Origin: Deltaproteobacteria bacterium
Lineage (GTDB): Bacteria; Desulfobacterota; Desulfomonilia; UBA1062
Assembly: GCA_020053185.1 (NCBI GenBank)
Contig: JAGVNP010000042.1
Location: forward strand, 1-13,584
Direction: 5' to 3'
Length of the DNA: 13,584 bases
Shown: positions 1-7,005 of the stretch, piece after piece
How positions within the stretch are numbered: the first letter of the stretch is position 1
Layout: the number at the start of each line of letters is the position of its first letter
Notes under the pieces: generated by a model
Databases searched by the model: none
Seen by the model: only the letters and a program-made list of their open reading frames with translations
Told to the model about the DNA's origin: nothing
Position numbers and translations under genes: made by a program

Positions 1-81
1 AACAGCGCAAAAAAAATTGTCTGGCAATTTACGACACCAGACGCTCGGATTAAACTGAAGCGTCTCTATCCGAATTTGTAG
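1..81 (+). CDS. C-terminal fragment of a gene cut by the window edge, possibly a transposase
   Basis: Frame 1 is open from base 1 to a TAG at 79-81, giving 26 residues. The tail ends WQFTTPDARIKLKRLYP-N-L. The sequence is basic, and its 'FTT-x-DAR-x-KL-x-x-LYP' ending resembles the C-termini of IS630-like DDE transposases as I remember them. That assignment is from memory and was not checked. Only the tail is present, so no catalytic residue can be seen. If it is an insertion sequence, its terminal inverted repeat should lie just after base 81. I cannot identify one in 82-112 without the other end. It could equally be the end of an unrelated basic protein, or a chance open frame. Confidence 0.4.
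   Translation, partial: NSAKKIVWQFTTPDARIKLKRLYPNL
9..42 (-). terminator. Weak candidate terminator after the dipeptidase gene
   Basis: Read on the minus strand, GTCTGG (42-37) can pair with CCAGAC (24-19) across a 12-nt loop. AA and eight T (18-9) follow. It lies about 70 bases past the dipeptidase stop, the right direction and distance for its terminator. The stem is only 6 bp and the site overlaps the presumed coding tail of the plus-strand fragment, so it may be chance. Confidence 0.3.
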
Positions 82-112
82 ACGTTACATGGTACTAGTT
101 ACTCGTCACTGT

Positions 113-1558
113 TTAGTTGTTCGCCAGACTCTCAAGCACATGAATCAGCAAATCCCAGAAATCCTTTACTGACTTGATATTCACCATTTCAGATGGTGAA
201 TGCGCATGCTCGATTGTCGGTCCAAACGAGATCATATCAATGCCTGGGCATTTTTCGCCGATTACACCGCATTCTAAGCCGGCATGGATTGCTGTTATCT
301 TAGGCTGTTTTTCATAAAGGGATTTGTATACTTTTATGCAGCTATGCAGGAGAGGAGATTCCATGTTCGGTCTCCATGCAGGATACCCATCGTTCTGTCG
401 CACTTTAGCGCCGGCAAGCAGTCCGACTGCTTTTACCTGGTCCGAGATCTCTCTGATCGCGCTTGCAATAAAACTTCTCTGGCTTGTCAAAAGATGGAAT
501 GTGCTTTTTTTGATATAGCACAGGGCGCAGTTTGTGGATGTCACTACAACATTGTTCATGGCAGTGCTCATGCGTATTGGGCCATGAGGCACAGTAGAAA
601 GGATTTGATAGATCTTTGATGCATCTTGTTTTGAAATGACCTTATTGTCTGAATTCATAGGCTCATTCGGGATGATCTGAACATGGTCAATTTGGCCCAG
701 TTCTGAGCAAAAGATCGAACAATGCTCGTCAGCCAATTTTTTTAAAGCTTTCATCTGCGAGGGTTTGATATAAACAACAGCCTCAGCCTCCCGCGGTATG
801 GCATTATGCTTTGTGCCTCCCTCAATAGAGCCGAGGAGAATGTCCAGTTTTTCAGATGCATTCAGCAAAAGCCTGTTCAACAGCTTGATGGCGTTTCCCA
901 GTCCCAGATGAATATCGGTGCCGGAATGTCCGCCCCTAAGTCCGGTGACTTTTATCAAAACAGGCTTAAATCCCTTTGGCGCCTGCGTGTAGTGTATCGG
1001 GAGACTTATCTCGGTATTCTGGCCTCCAGCACACCCGATATACAGGTATCCTTTCTGCTCAGTGTCGAGGTTGATCAGGGTCTTTGCTTTCAGAAAATCA
1101 GGTTTGAGTTTGTTCGCACCGGTAAGCCCTGTTTCCTCATCAACAGTAAATAAGAGTTCAAGCGGAGGATGAGTCAGTGATTTATCTTCTGCAATGGCGA
1201 GCATGGCAGCAAGTCCGATGCCGTTGTCTGCGCCGAGCGTGGTTTTGTCTGCCCGCATCCATGCACCTTCCCGCACAAGCCTGATTGGATCTTTTCTGAA
1301 ATTATGAACAGTGTCTTTGTCTTTTTCACAGACCATGTCCATGTGTGCCTGGAGAACAATCGGCTTGCCTCCTGCCCCCTTCTTTTTCATGAGAATATTT
1401 CCGACAGCATCTTGCTTGCAGGGTAAGCCATGTTTTTTTGCAAACTTGATCAGATAATCACGGATCATAGCCTCATTTTTTGATTCGCGGGGTATCTGTG
1501 ATATCTCATAGAAATAGCGCCACAATGCTTCTGGTTTTAAATTGCGGATTGTCTTCAT
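113..1558 (-). CDS. pepD: Cytosolic non-specific dipeptidase (aminoacyl-histidine dipeptidase, peptidase M20C)
   Basis: This 481-residue zinc peptidase hydrolyses dipeptides such as Xaa-His in the cytoplasm, the last step of peptide use. The whole M20C pattern is visible: AHMD at 71-74 (H72 metal ligand, D74), LGADNG at 108-113 (bridging D111), DEETG at 140-144 (E141 general base, E142 ligand), INLD at 162-165 (D165) and EHAHSPSE at 450-457 (H453). The dimerisation (lid) domain lies between, with RGGHSG at 208-213 and HNAIPREA at 251-258. The length matches PepD (about 485). The ATG at 1558 fits the usual N-terminus (LKPEALWRYFYEISQIPR), but no convincing Shine-Dalgarno precedes it. It is on the same strand as the acyl-CoA dehydrogenase, 325 bp downstream of it and behind a terminator, so it is probably transcribed separately. 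Other M20 peptidases are less likely because of the length and the PepD-type C-terminus. Confidence 0.95.
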   Translation of the reverse strand: MKTIRNLKPEALWRYFYEISQIPRESKNEAMIRDYLIKFAKKHGLPCKQDAVGNILMKKKGAGGKPIVLQAHMDMVCEKDKDTVHNFRKDPIRLVREGAWMRADKTTLGADNGIGLAAMLAIAEDKSLTHPPLELLFTVDEETGLTGANKLKPDFLKAKTLINLDTEQKGYLYIGCAGGQNTEISLPIHYTQAPKGFKPVLIKVTGLRGGHSGTDIHLGLGNAIKLLNRLLLNASEKLDILLGSIEGGTKHNAIPREAEAVVYIKPSQMKALKKLADEHCSIFCSELGQIDHVQIIPNEPMNSDNKVISKQDASKIYQILSTVPHGPIRMSTAMNNVVVTSTNCALCYIKKSTFHLLTSQRSFIASAIREISDQVKAVGLLAGAKVRQNDGYPAWRPNMESPLLHSCIKVYKSLYEKQPKITAIHAGLECGVIGEKCPGIDMISFGPTIEHAHSPSEMVNIKSVKDFWDLLIHVLESLANN

Positions 1559-1584
1559 AATAAGTGTGTATAGCAGTTAAACGC

Positions 1585-1647
1585 TAAAGGTCAAAGGATA
1601 AAGGTAAAGGGCCGTAAGGCGTAAAACGTAAGGGGTAAGGCGTGACG
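1585..1647. repeat. Degenerate heptamer tandem array (nine 7-bp units)
   Basis: Read from 1585 in steps of seven, the units are TAAAGGT, CAAAGGA, TAAAGGT, AAAGGGC, CGTAAGG, CGTAAAA, CGTAAGG, GGTAAGG and CGTGACG. The first half is of TAAAGGT type and the second of CGTAAGG type. It sits just upstream of the dipeptidase start, so it lies in that gene's 5' region. Multiples of seven do not preserve a reading frame, which fits non-coding DNA. Confidence 0.7.
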
Positions 1648-1650
1648 AGT

Positions 1651-1685
1651 GTCATTGCGAGGAGCGTAGCGACGTGGCAATCTCA
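1651..1685. repeat. Dispersed palindromic repeat, copy 1
   Basis: This roughly 35-bp element begins GTCATTGCGAGGAGC and ends GACGTGGCAATCTCA. ATTGC (1654-1658) can pair with GCAAT (1677-1681). A second copy with a compensated stem lies at 6704-6738, followed by an inverted copy. It abuts the heptamer array on its left and a second palindromic element on its right. It is an intergenic REP-like element with no coding potential. Confidence 0.75.
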
Positions 1686-1690
1686 CACAA

Positions 1691-1797
1691 ATTGTCATTC
1701 CCGCGAAGCCTGTCCTCGATCTGATCGGGGAGCGGGAATCCATGTAGCGTATAACTATCTTAAAACACTGGATTCCCATTTACATGGGAATGACAAT
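1691..1797. repeat. Long imperfect palindrome bounded by ATTGTCATTCCC / GGGAATGACAAT
   Basis: The outer arms ATTGTCATTCCC (1691-1702) and GGGAATGACAAT (1786-1797) are perfect 12-bp inverted repeats. Inner arms GGGAATCCA (1734-1742) and TGGATTCCC (1769-1777) form a second stem. The left arm also folds on itself (CCCGCG with GAGCGGG around 1700-1737). The structure resembles the 'GTCATTCCCGCG...GGGAATGAC' elements scattered through many bacterial genomes. It is probably a REP or MITE-like unit. Confidence 0.7.
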
Positions 1798-1817
1798 GCG
1801 GAATTTTTGTTTACGAT

Positions 1818-1855
1818 AAAAAAAGAGATCCGGCAACTTCATCGATTGCCGGATC
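1818..1855 (-). terminator. Intrinsic terminator of the acyl-CoA dehydrogenase gene
   Basis: On the minus strand a perfect 10-bp stem, GATCCGGCAA with TTGCCGGATC (1855-1827) around a 9-nt loop, is followed by TC and seven T. It lies about 30 bases past the dehydrogenase stop. Position, stem and T-tract are all as expected for a rho-independent terminator, so the dipeptidase gene downstream is probably not in the same transcript. Confidence 0.85.
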
Positions 1856-1883
1856 ATCTGTTATGAGTTAAATCTTATGACTC

Positions 1884-3737
1884 TTATGACGCGAAGCACT
1901 CATCAGGGATATCCAAGATAGAGAGGTCTTCGTTCTTGATTGCTTTTACTGCAGCATCAACCTCGGGTAGCACATTCTTTATGAAATATTTCGCAGAAGC
2001 AATCTTACCAACATAGAACGCTGCATCCTTGTTTGTTTTTGCTGCATCTTTCCATTTTGAGTTATCAGAAACATTGATCCCAAGACCGCTGAGTTTTTCT
2101 GCTGCAACAGAAGCCTGCCAGAGCAGCAACCATCCGAACACCACCTTGCCCATCATTACGAGGAATGGATATGCATTGCCCACAGGTACAAGGAATTTTC
2201 CTTCCTTGCCGCATTTGGCAAAGAACATCGAGATCTCAGCCAAAGCATTTACTGCTGCCTGTACATCATCAGCAAGATCCTTGAGTCCGTCCTGCGTTTT
2301 GGCCTTGGCAACCATTGCATTCATCTCGCCTAACAGATTCATGAAGTTCGCGCCTTTTTTCATGCCAAGCTTACGGCCAACCAGGTCAAGTGCCTGCATG
2401 CCGTTTGCACCTTCATAGATGGATGCGATCTTCTCATCTCTCATGAACTGCTCGATAGGATACTCTGAGCAGAAGCCGTATCCGCCGTATACCTGCATTG
2501 CCATCTCAGTGATCTTAAATCCGACATCCGAGCAGTATGCCTTGCAGATAGGTGTGAGCGTCTCTATGATGCCAGCCCATTTTTCAGCATCAGCTTCATT
2601 GTCTGATGTAAGGGCTTTATCGCCAGAGAATGTGCAGAAATACATGAGTGCCCTCATTCCATCAACATGCGCCTTCATCCAAAGCAGGTTTCTGCGAATA
2701 TCAGGATGGTTGATAATGGTTACCCTTGGCGCTTCTGGGTTTTTGAAGTCCAGAAGTGAGGAACCTTGCAGTCTTTCTTTTGAGTACTTGAGCGCATGTA
2801 GGTAAGCGATGCTCCCAGAGGTAAGTCCCTGCATGCCCACACCGATTCTTGCCTCGTTCATCATCTGGAACATGACCTTTATGCCCTGGCGCTCTTCACC
2901 GAGAAGTTCTGCATAGCAATTGTTGGCGTCGCCAAAGTTTATCAGGCAGGTGGCGCTGCCGTGTATTCCCATCTTCTCCTCGATCTTTCCGATCTCGAAG
3001 TCATTGCGTTTGCCAAGACTGCCGTCTTTGTTGACTAAGTATTTAGGAACGAGGAATATAGAAATTCCTTTTGTGCCTGCAGGATCGCCTTCGATTCTCG
3101 CGAGCACCGGATGGATTACGTTTTCTACAAGATCATTGTCTCCCGAGGTGATAAACAGTTTTGTCCCCTGAAGCTTGAATGTACCGTCAGGCTGTCTGAT
3201 TGCCTTTGTGCTCAGATTTCCCAAATCAGTGCCTGCTCCCGGCTCGGTCAGACACATGGTTCCTGACCATTCACCAGAGATCATCTTGGGAAGATATTTA
3301 TTTTTCTGCTCTTCGGTTCCATACACTTCGACCAAATGTGCAGCGCCTTCAGTAAGTCCCGGATAAGCGGTGAATGCAAAATTGTGCAAAAACCAGTCGT
3401 GCGCAGCGGTCCGCATAATATGGGGCAGGCCCTGTCCGCCGACTTCCTGCGGGAATGACATTGCGCTCCAGCCGCCTTCGCAATAAAGCTTATAGGGACG
3501 GTGGAATATTTTTGGCACATGTACCTGTCCATTTTCAAGCTTGCAGCCCTCGCGGTCTCCTTCCACAAGAGTAGGGAAGATCTCTTCTGTTGAAAATTTC
3601 TGCGCCTCTGTAAGGATCATATCGAACATGTCCTTGGAAAAATCCGCAAACTTGGGGTGATTGCAGAGTTTTTCTATGCCGAGCATCTCGTGAAGTACAA
3701 ACTTCTGATCCCTCTCATCCAAAATCAAACTTGCCAT
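1884..3737 (-). CDS. Acyl-CoA dehydrogenase, long form with extra C-terminal domain
   Basis: This FAD-dependent flavoenzyme oxidises an acyl-CoA to the 2-enoyl-CoA and passes electrons to ETF. At 617 residues it is far longer than the classic 380-residue enzymes and matches the DmdC/FadE-like group with an added C-terminal domain (Pfam type PF12806). Visible signatures are MCLTEPGAGTDL at 161-172 (flavin/acyl site), the MQVYGGYGF segment at 414-422, and IYEGANGMQALDLVGRKLG at 440-458. E442 is in the position of the catalytic base. The extra domain is roughly 460-600. The ATG at 3737 is preceded by a strong GAGGAGG about 6 bases upstream. The gene ends at a strong terminator. Upstream is a divergent promoter region with a palindrome at 3790-3807. 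Substrate cannot be told from the sequence: fatty acyl-CoA and methylthiopropionyl-CoA-like substrates are both possible. Confidence 0.94.
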   Translation of the reverse strand: MASLILDERDQKFVLHEMLGIEKLCNHPKFADFSKDMFDMILTEAQKFSTEEIFPTLVEGDREGCKLENGQVHVPKIFHRPYKLYCEGGWSAMSFPQEVGGQGLPHIMRTAAHDWFLHNFAFTAYPGLTEGAAHLVEVYGTEEQKNKYLPKMISGEWSGTMCLTEPGAGTDLGNLSTKAIRQPDGTFKLQGTKLFITSGDNDLVENVIHPVLARIEGDPAGTKGISIFLVPKYLVNKDGSLGKRNDFEIGKIEEKMGIHGSATCLINFGDANNCYAELLGEERQGIKVMFQMMNEARIGVGMQGLTSGSIAYLHALKYSKERLQGSSLLDFKNPEAPRVTIINHPDIRRNLLWMKAHVDGMRALMYFCTFSGDKALTSDNEADAEKWAGIIETLTPICKAYCSDVGFKITEMAMQVYGGYGFCSEYPIEQFMRDEKIASIYEGANGMQALDLVGRKLGMKKGANFMNLLGEMNAMVAKAKTQDGLKDLADDVQAAVNALAEISMFFAKCGKEGKFLVPVGNAYPFLVMMGKVVFGWLLLWQASVAAEKLSGLGINVSDNSKWKDAAKTNKDAAFYVGKIASAKYFIKNVLPEVDAAVKAIKNEDLSILDIPDECFAS

Positions 3738-3771
3738 AAAAGCCTCCTCTTTGAAATTTTATGAAGCGTTC

Positions 3772-3801
3772 AATAAACCACATGGGCTCTTTGATTGTCA
3801 A
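3772..3801 (-). promoter_or_regulatory. Candidate sigma-70 promoter for the acyl-CoA dehydrogenase
   Basis: On the minus strand a consensus -35 TTGACA (3801-3796) is followed after 18 bp by TTTATT (3777-3772), which is 4 of 6 to consensus. Transcription would begin near 3765, giving a short leader of about 28 bases that carries the GAGGAGG ribosome site. The -35 overlaps the palindrome at 3790-3807. Confidence 0.4.
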
Positions 3802-3807
3802 ATCAAA
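3790..3807. promoter_or_regulatory. Perfect palindrome, candidate operator
   Basis: TTTGATT (3790-3796) and AATCAAA (3801-3807) form a perfect 7-bp inverted repeat around GTCA. It covers the -35 of the leftward promoter and lies between the divergent dehydrogenase and esterase genes, where a repressor site would sit. No regulator gene is visible in the window. In an AT-rich stretch such a palindrome can occur by chance. Confidence 0.4.
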
Positions 3808-3856
3808 ATCAAAGCGAAAAAGTTTTTGCTACATAGATGTCTCTACAATTTTTTAC

Positions 3857-3885
3857 TTGTCAGAGTTAAAGAGCGTATTCATAAT
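3857..3885 (+). promoter_or_regulatory. Candidate sigma-70 promoter for the esterase
   Basis: TTGTCA (3857-3862), a 17-bp spacer and CATAAT (3880-3885) match the consensus at 5 of 6 in each box. It would give a leader of about 75 bases before the ATG at 3967. A second possible pair, TTTACA (3908-3913) and TATTAT (3932-3937) with an 18-bp spacer, lies nearer the gene. I cannot say which is used. Confidence 0.45.
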
Positions 3886-3966
3886 ATCTCAAAATATGCG
3901 TGCAATTTTTACATGTATTTTATACAGGTTATATTATTCATTGACTGTTTGATGGAGGTAAAACAC

Positions 3967-5589
3967 ATGATTGAGACAATTAAGAAAAGACGTAATGCCA
4001 ACCTGATCCTGATTGTAGTGCTGTTGTTATTGTTTCTAATATCCTGTGCGCATCAATCCGAACCCTTTAATCCGCGGCCTGATCTGTCGAGAGTCTTCGT
4101 AATTGCGCAGACCACCCACGGAGCAGTGGCCGGGTTTCAAGCCGAAAAAGGGCTCAAGGTTTTTCTGGGCATTCCCTATGCCCAGCCCCCGGTTGGCAAG
4201 CAGCGCTTTGCTCCGCCACAACCTATGGTGCCATGGGGATACGTCCGACCGGCTTATGTCTTCGGACCAAGCTGCCCGCAGCCTCTGGATGAGTTTGAAC
4301 CGGCATCGCTGCTCCATCAGGACGAAGACTGTCTTAGTCTCAATATCTGGACTCCGGCTACAGACAGCAAACGCCGTCCGGTTATTGTTTATATCCACGG
4401 GGGAGGGTTCATTGAAGGCGGTTCCGGCGATCCGCTCTACAATGGAGCGTATCTGGCCAAACGCGGCGACATTGTTGTTGCGAGTATAAACTACCGCGTA
4501 GGAGCGTTCGGTTTCCTCTCTCTCGATGAATTCGGCCAAGAGTTTGCCGGATCAGGCAATCTGGGACTGCAAGATCAGATCGCGGGTCTCACATGGATAA
4601 AACATAACATAGATCGATTTGGCGGCGATCCTGACAACATCACTATAATGGGAGAATCTGCAGGCAGTGCCAGCGTAATGTTTCTGATGATCTCACCAAT
4701 GGCCAAGGGGAAAGGGCTATTTCACAAGGTCATTGCACAAAGTGGAAACATAAATTTGGCACGGACCAAAGACGAGGCAGCTGCAATTACGCGGCGTTTT
4801 ATGGAATTGGCTGATGTCAAGGATGTTGAAGGTCTGCGGGGTTTATCCAATCAGCGGATGGTTGATATCAGTGAAAAGATATTGAATGAGGAGGGATTCA
4901 ATGCTGACCTGACATTTGCGTTCGTCAAGGACGGTGTATTTGTCCCGCTCGATCCGTACGCTGAATTTGCAAAAGGCACTGCAGCAGGCATACCGCTCCT
5001 GAACGGCACCAACTACAATGAGACCCGTTACTGGCTTAACTATTACCCCTCGGTCAAATATGTTCCCATCAGTGTAATTTTGTGGCTTGCGCCCAATTAT
5101 GTCTCCATGATGGGAGATAAACAGGATGAGATTCTGCGATACTACCGGAAAACACGGCCCGATCCTGGCTGGGGAGGCATAGCTTTTGGCCTGAGCACTG
5201 ATATGATGTTCCGGGTTCCGCATATCCGGGTATCAGATTTGCAGAGTGCCTACGCCCCGGTCTGGATGTATCGCTTCGACTGGAAATCGCAGGCATCAAG
5301 TGACCTTGGAGCCTGCCATGCCATTGAACTGCCTTTTGTGATGGGCACTTTTGATTCTCCGACCCGCTATCAGATTATCGGCCCCAATCCGCCTATGGAT
5401 CTTTCAGATATCACGATGCAGGCATGGATCGCATTTGCACGCTCCGGCAACCCTAACCATAGCGGTATGCCGGAATGGCCGAATTATGATACTACCCGCC
5501 GCGCGACCATGATCTTCAACGAGCGCAGCATGGTTCAGGATGACCCGAACAAGGCGGTGCGCCAGCTCTATCAGGAGCTGTTGTACTGA
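3967..5589 (+). CDS. Type B carboxylesterase, predicted lipoprotein
   Basis: This 540-residue serine esterase belongs to the cholinesterase/carboxylesterase type B family of alpha/beta hydrolases, which cleave carboxylic esters. Visible signatures are EDCLSLNIW at 120-128, the oxyanion-hole HGGG at 144-147, the nucleophile elbow GESAG at 229-233 (S231), an acidic residue E352 in NYNETRY, and H451 in GACHAIELPFVMG. The N-terminus MIETIKKRRN is followed by a hydrophobic stretch and LISC, a lipobox with C27 as the lipidated residue. The mature protein is therefore probably anchored to a membrane facing the periplasm or outside. The frame is open upstream to 3751, but ATG 3967 is preceded by GGAGGT and gives a clean signal peptide, so I prefer it. 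ATG 3952 is an alternative. The gene converges on the glycosyltransferase 28 bp away, with no clear terminator between. The natural substrate is unknown. Confidence 0.93.
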   Translation: MIETIKKRRNANLILIVVLLLLFLISCAHQSEPFNPRPDLSRVFVIAQTTHGAVAGFQAEKGLKVFLGIPYAQPPVGKQRFAPPQPMVPWGYVRPAYVFGPSCPQPLDEFEPASLLHQDEDCLSLNIWTPATDSKRRPVIVYIHGGGFIEGGSGDPLYNGAYLAKRGDIVVASINYRVGAFGFLSLDEFGQEFAGSGNLGLQDQIAGLTWIKHNIDRFGGDPDNITIMGESAGSASVMFLMISPMAKGKGLFHKVIAQSGNINLARTKDEAAAITRRFMELADVKDVEGLRGLSNQRMVDISEKILNEEGFNADLTFAFVKDGVFVPLDPYAEFAKGTAAGIPLLNGTNYNETRYWLNYYPSVKYVPISVILWLAPNYVSMMGDKQDEILRYYRKTRPDPGWGGIAFGLSTDMMFRVPHIRVSDLQSAYAPVWMYRFDWKSQASSDLGACHAIELPFVMGTFDSPTRYQIIGPNPPMDLSDITMQAWIAFARSGNPNHSGMPEWPNYDTTRRATMIFNERSMVQDDPNKAVRQLYQELLY

Positions 5590-5617
5590 ATAGGAGAGGA
5601 TAGTATTTAGGGCAGGG

Positions 5618-6613
5618 TTATTTTTGTTGAGAATCTGAATTGTCCGGCTGCGAGTTGAGTAATTTTGCCTCAGTTTCTGCAAGCGCTCGTCTTGTGCGGA
5701 GTACTTCTTTTCTTAAGAATTTTATCTGGGATGCAATGAATCCGAAAGACAGGATCTGAATGCCTGCTAGGATAAAGAGCACCATAAAGACCATGATTGG
5801 TCTGTTAGGGTTGAGTGCTCCTGCAAAATATAGAGATACGATATATGCTCCTATGCCTAATCCGATAAGTGTAAGAAGCACGCCCAGGATGCCGAACAAA
5901 AGTATTGGCCGTTCGAACATGGTGAAAAACAAATGGGAATAGGCGATAGAGCCAAACGAGAATTTTGACTTTCCCTTTTTCCTTGTCTTTAACGTGGCAG
6001 GGATTTCTTTTATCTTGAATCCCATTGCAAGCATCTTTGACAGGATTTCGAGGTGGATCTCTTTCTCGTCTGATTCAAGATCCAGGGAAGCAATCACCTC
6101 TTTTCTGTAGCACCGCGCAATGCATGTGATGGTGTACACCTTTTCAGGCATTGCAAGCTGCAAGACCCAGTTGCCCAAGCGGCTTGGTATAAGACGCGAG
6201 CTTGGCACGCCTTCTGCTTTTCCGCCCTTCATGTACGGGCTTAAAAGCACTGCATCGATATCGTTTTCGTTGTCCAGCACCTGTGTCATTTCAAGTATAT
6301 ACTTGGGATCATAGGACAAGTCTGCGTCAATGCTGGCGATATACTCTCCCTTGGCCTGCCTGAAGCCGTAGCGAAGGGCCTTGCCTCTGCCGCCGTTTTT
6401 TTCATAGGTAACCACATGGATGTGATGATCGATGCTGGCGGCGTCATTGAGAACTTTGAGGGTATTATCTGTGCTCCCGTCATTGACCGGTATGATCTCG
6501 TAGGATTGCCCGAAGGGCTTAAGGGTCTCTTTAACCTGCGCAAGGGTAGAGACTACGTTCTCCTCTTCATTATACATGGGGATGATCACACTCAGCTTTA
6601 CAGAAGAATCCAT
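5618..6613 (-). CDS. Family 2 glycosyltransferase with two C-terminal membrane helices (DPM1/GtrB-like)
   Basis: It is predicted to transfer a sugar from a nucleotide-sugar to a lipid carrier such as polyprenyl phosphate, or to a nascent glycan, on the cytoplasmic face of the inner membrane. From the ATG at 6613 it has 331 residues. The GT-A domain shows KLSVIIPMYNEEENV at 6-20, VNDGSTDNT at 43-51, NGGRGKALRYGF at 73-84 and the DXD-type ASIDADLSYDP at 93-103 (D96, D98). Two hydrophobic segments follow at about 236-262 and 272-295, with a basic C-terminal tail. A TTG at 6649 would add 12 residues, but neither start has a good Shine-Dalgarno, and the shorter form matches the family N-terminus. 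No flippase or other glycan gene is adjacent, so the pathway is unknown. It is a stand-alone gene convergent with the esterase. Confidence 0.9.
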   Translation of the reverse strand: MDSSVKLSVIIPMYNEEENVVSTLAQVKETLKPFGQSYEIIPVNDGSTDNTLKVLNDAASIDHHIHVVTYEKNGGRGKALRYGFRQAKGEYIASIDADLSYDPKYILEMTQVLDNENDIDAVLLSPYMKGGKAEGVPSSRLIPSRLGNWVLQLAMPEKVYTITCIARCYRKEVIASLDLESDEKEIHLEILSKMLAMGFKIKEIPATLKTRKKGKSKFSFGSIAYSHLFFTMFERPILLFGILGVLLTLIGLGIGAYIVSLYFAGALNPNRPIMVFMVLFILAGIQILSFGFIASQIKFLRKEVLRTRRALAETEAKLLNSQPDNSDSQQK

Positions 6614-6703
6614 GTGTTTAGCTGTATTAGAAAAAGAAGAGAGATTCAAGAAAATATTTGGGGGGAGAAATATTCTGGGACCTTTGCATGATTAGTTTTC
6701 TAT

Positions 6704-6786
6704 TATCGCGAGGAGCCTAAGCGACGTGGCGATCTCATGAAATATCAAAAAGCCATGAGATTGCTTCACTCCGTTCGCAATGACAC
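6704..6786. repeat. Dispersed palindromic repeat, copy 2, followed by an inverted copy
   Basis: 6704-6738 matches the element at 1651-1685, with a one-base length difference in the loop. Its stem is ATCGC (6705-6709) with GCGAT (6729-6733), against ATTGC/GCAAT in copy 1. After a short spacer, 6753-6786 carries an inverted relative: on the minus strand it reads GTGTCATTGCGAACGGAGTG then AAGCAATCTCATGG. The two halves can pair with each other (CTCATG with CATGAG at the tip), making one large hairpin in the gap between cysK and the glycosyltransferase. Confidence 0.75.
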
Positions 6787-6825
6787 TTCGTGTCAAATTA
6801 TTTCGTTTTGCTTATCACATGAATA

Positions 6826-6969
6826 CCCCTCACCTTAATCCTCTCCCCAGCGGGGAGAGGATTTTATTGAAGCGAATAATAAGGACATTAGAGTTCCATC
6901 TACCCTAGAGAAGAGGTCAGTGCTTATCATTAATCCCTCGCCCCTTGGGGGAGAGGGAGGGGTGAGGGG
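6826..6969. repeat. 144-bp element with CCCCTCACC / GGTGAGGGG ends and internal hairpins
   Basis: Perfect 9-bp terminal inverted repeats CCCCTCACC (6826-6834) and GGTGAGGGG (6961-6969) enclose the segment. Just inside the left end is a perfect 11-bp stem, ATCCTCTCCCC (6838-6848) with GGGGAGAGGAT (6852-6862), followed by TTTT. Near the right end is a GC-rich imperfect hairpin, CCCTCGCCCC with GGGGGAGAGGG (6935-6957). There is no coding potential. It resembles CCCCTCACCC-type non-autonomous repeats found in many bacteria. The left hairpin could also act as a plus-strand terminator, but no plus-strand gene lies upstream. The rest of 6614-7005 shows nothing else I can name. Confidence 0.65.
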
Positions 6970-7005
6970 CAAATGACAGAAAACTGTTTATGCAAAGGTC
7001 TAATT

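Noticed and set aside
1585..1797. CRISPR array
   Set aside because: There are no equal-length direct repeats separated by unique spacers. The periodicity is a 7-bp tandem array and the other repeats are inverted pairs.
1642..1866. Small open frame across the repeat-rich gap
   Set aside because: It is made of the palindromic repeats and the terminator read as protein, and has no ribosome site.
3751..3966. 72-residue N-terminal extension of the esterase reading frame
   Set aside because: The extension has no ribosome site at 3751, would bury the signal peptide and lipobox in the interior, and covers the candidate promoters. ATG 3967 has GGAGGT and a clean lipoprotein signal.
6614..7005. tRNA or small RNA gene in the cysK/glycosyltransferase gap
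   Set aside because: No cloverleaf or TTC-type arm could be recognised. The structure is explained by the dispersed palindromic repeats.
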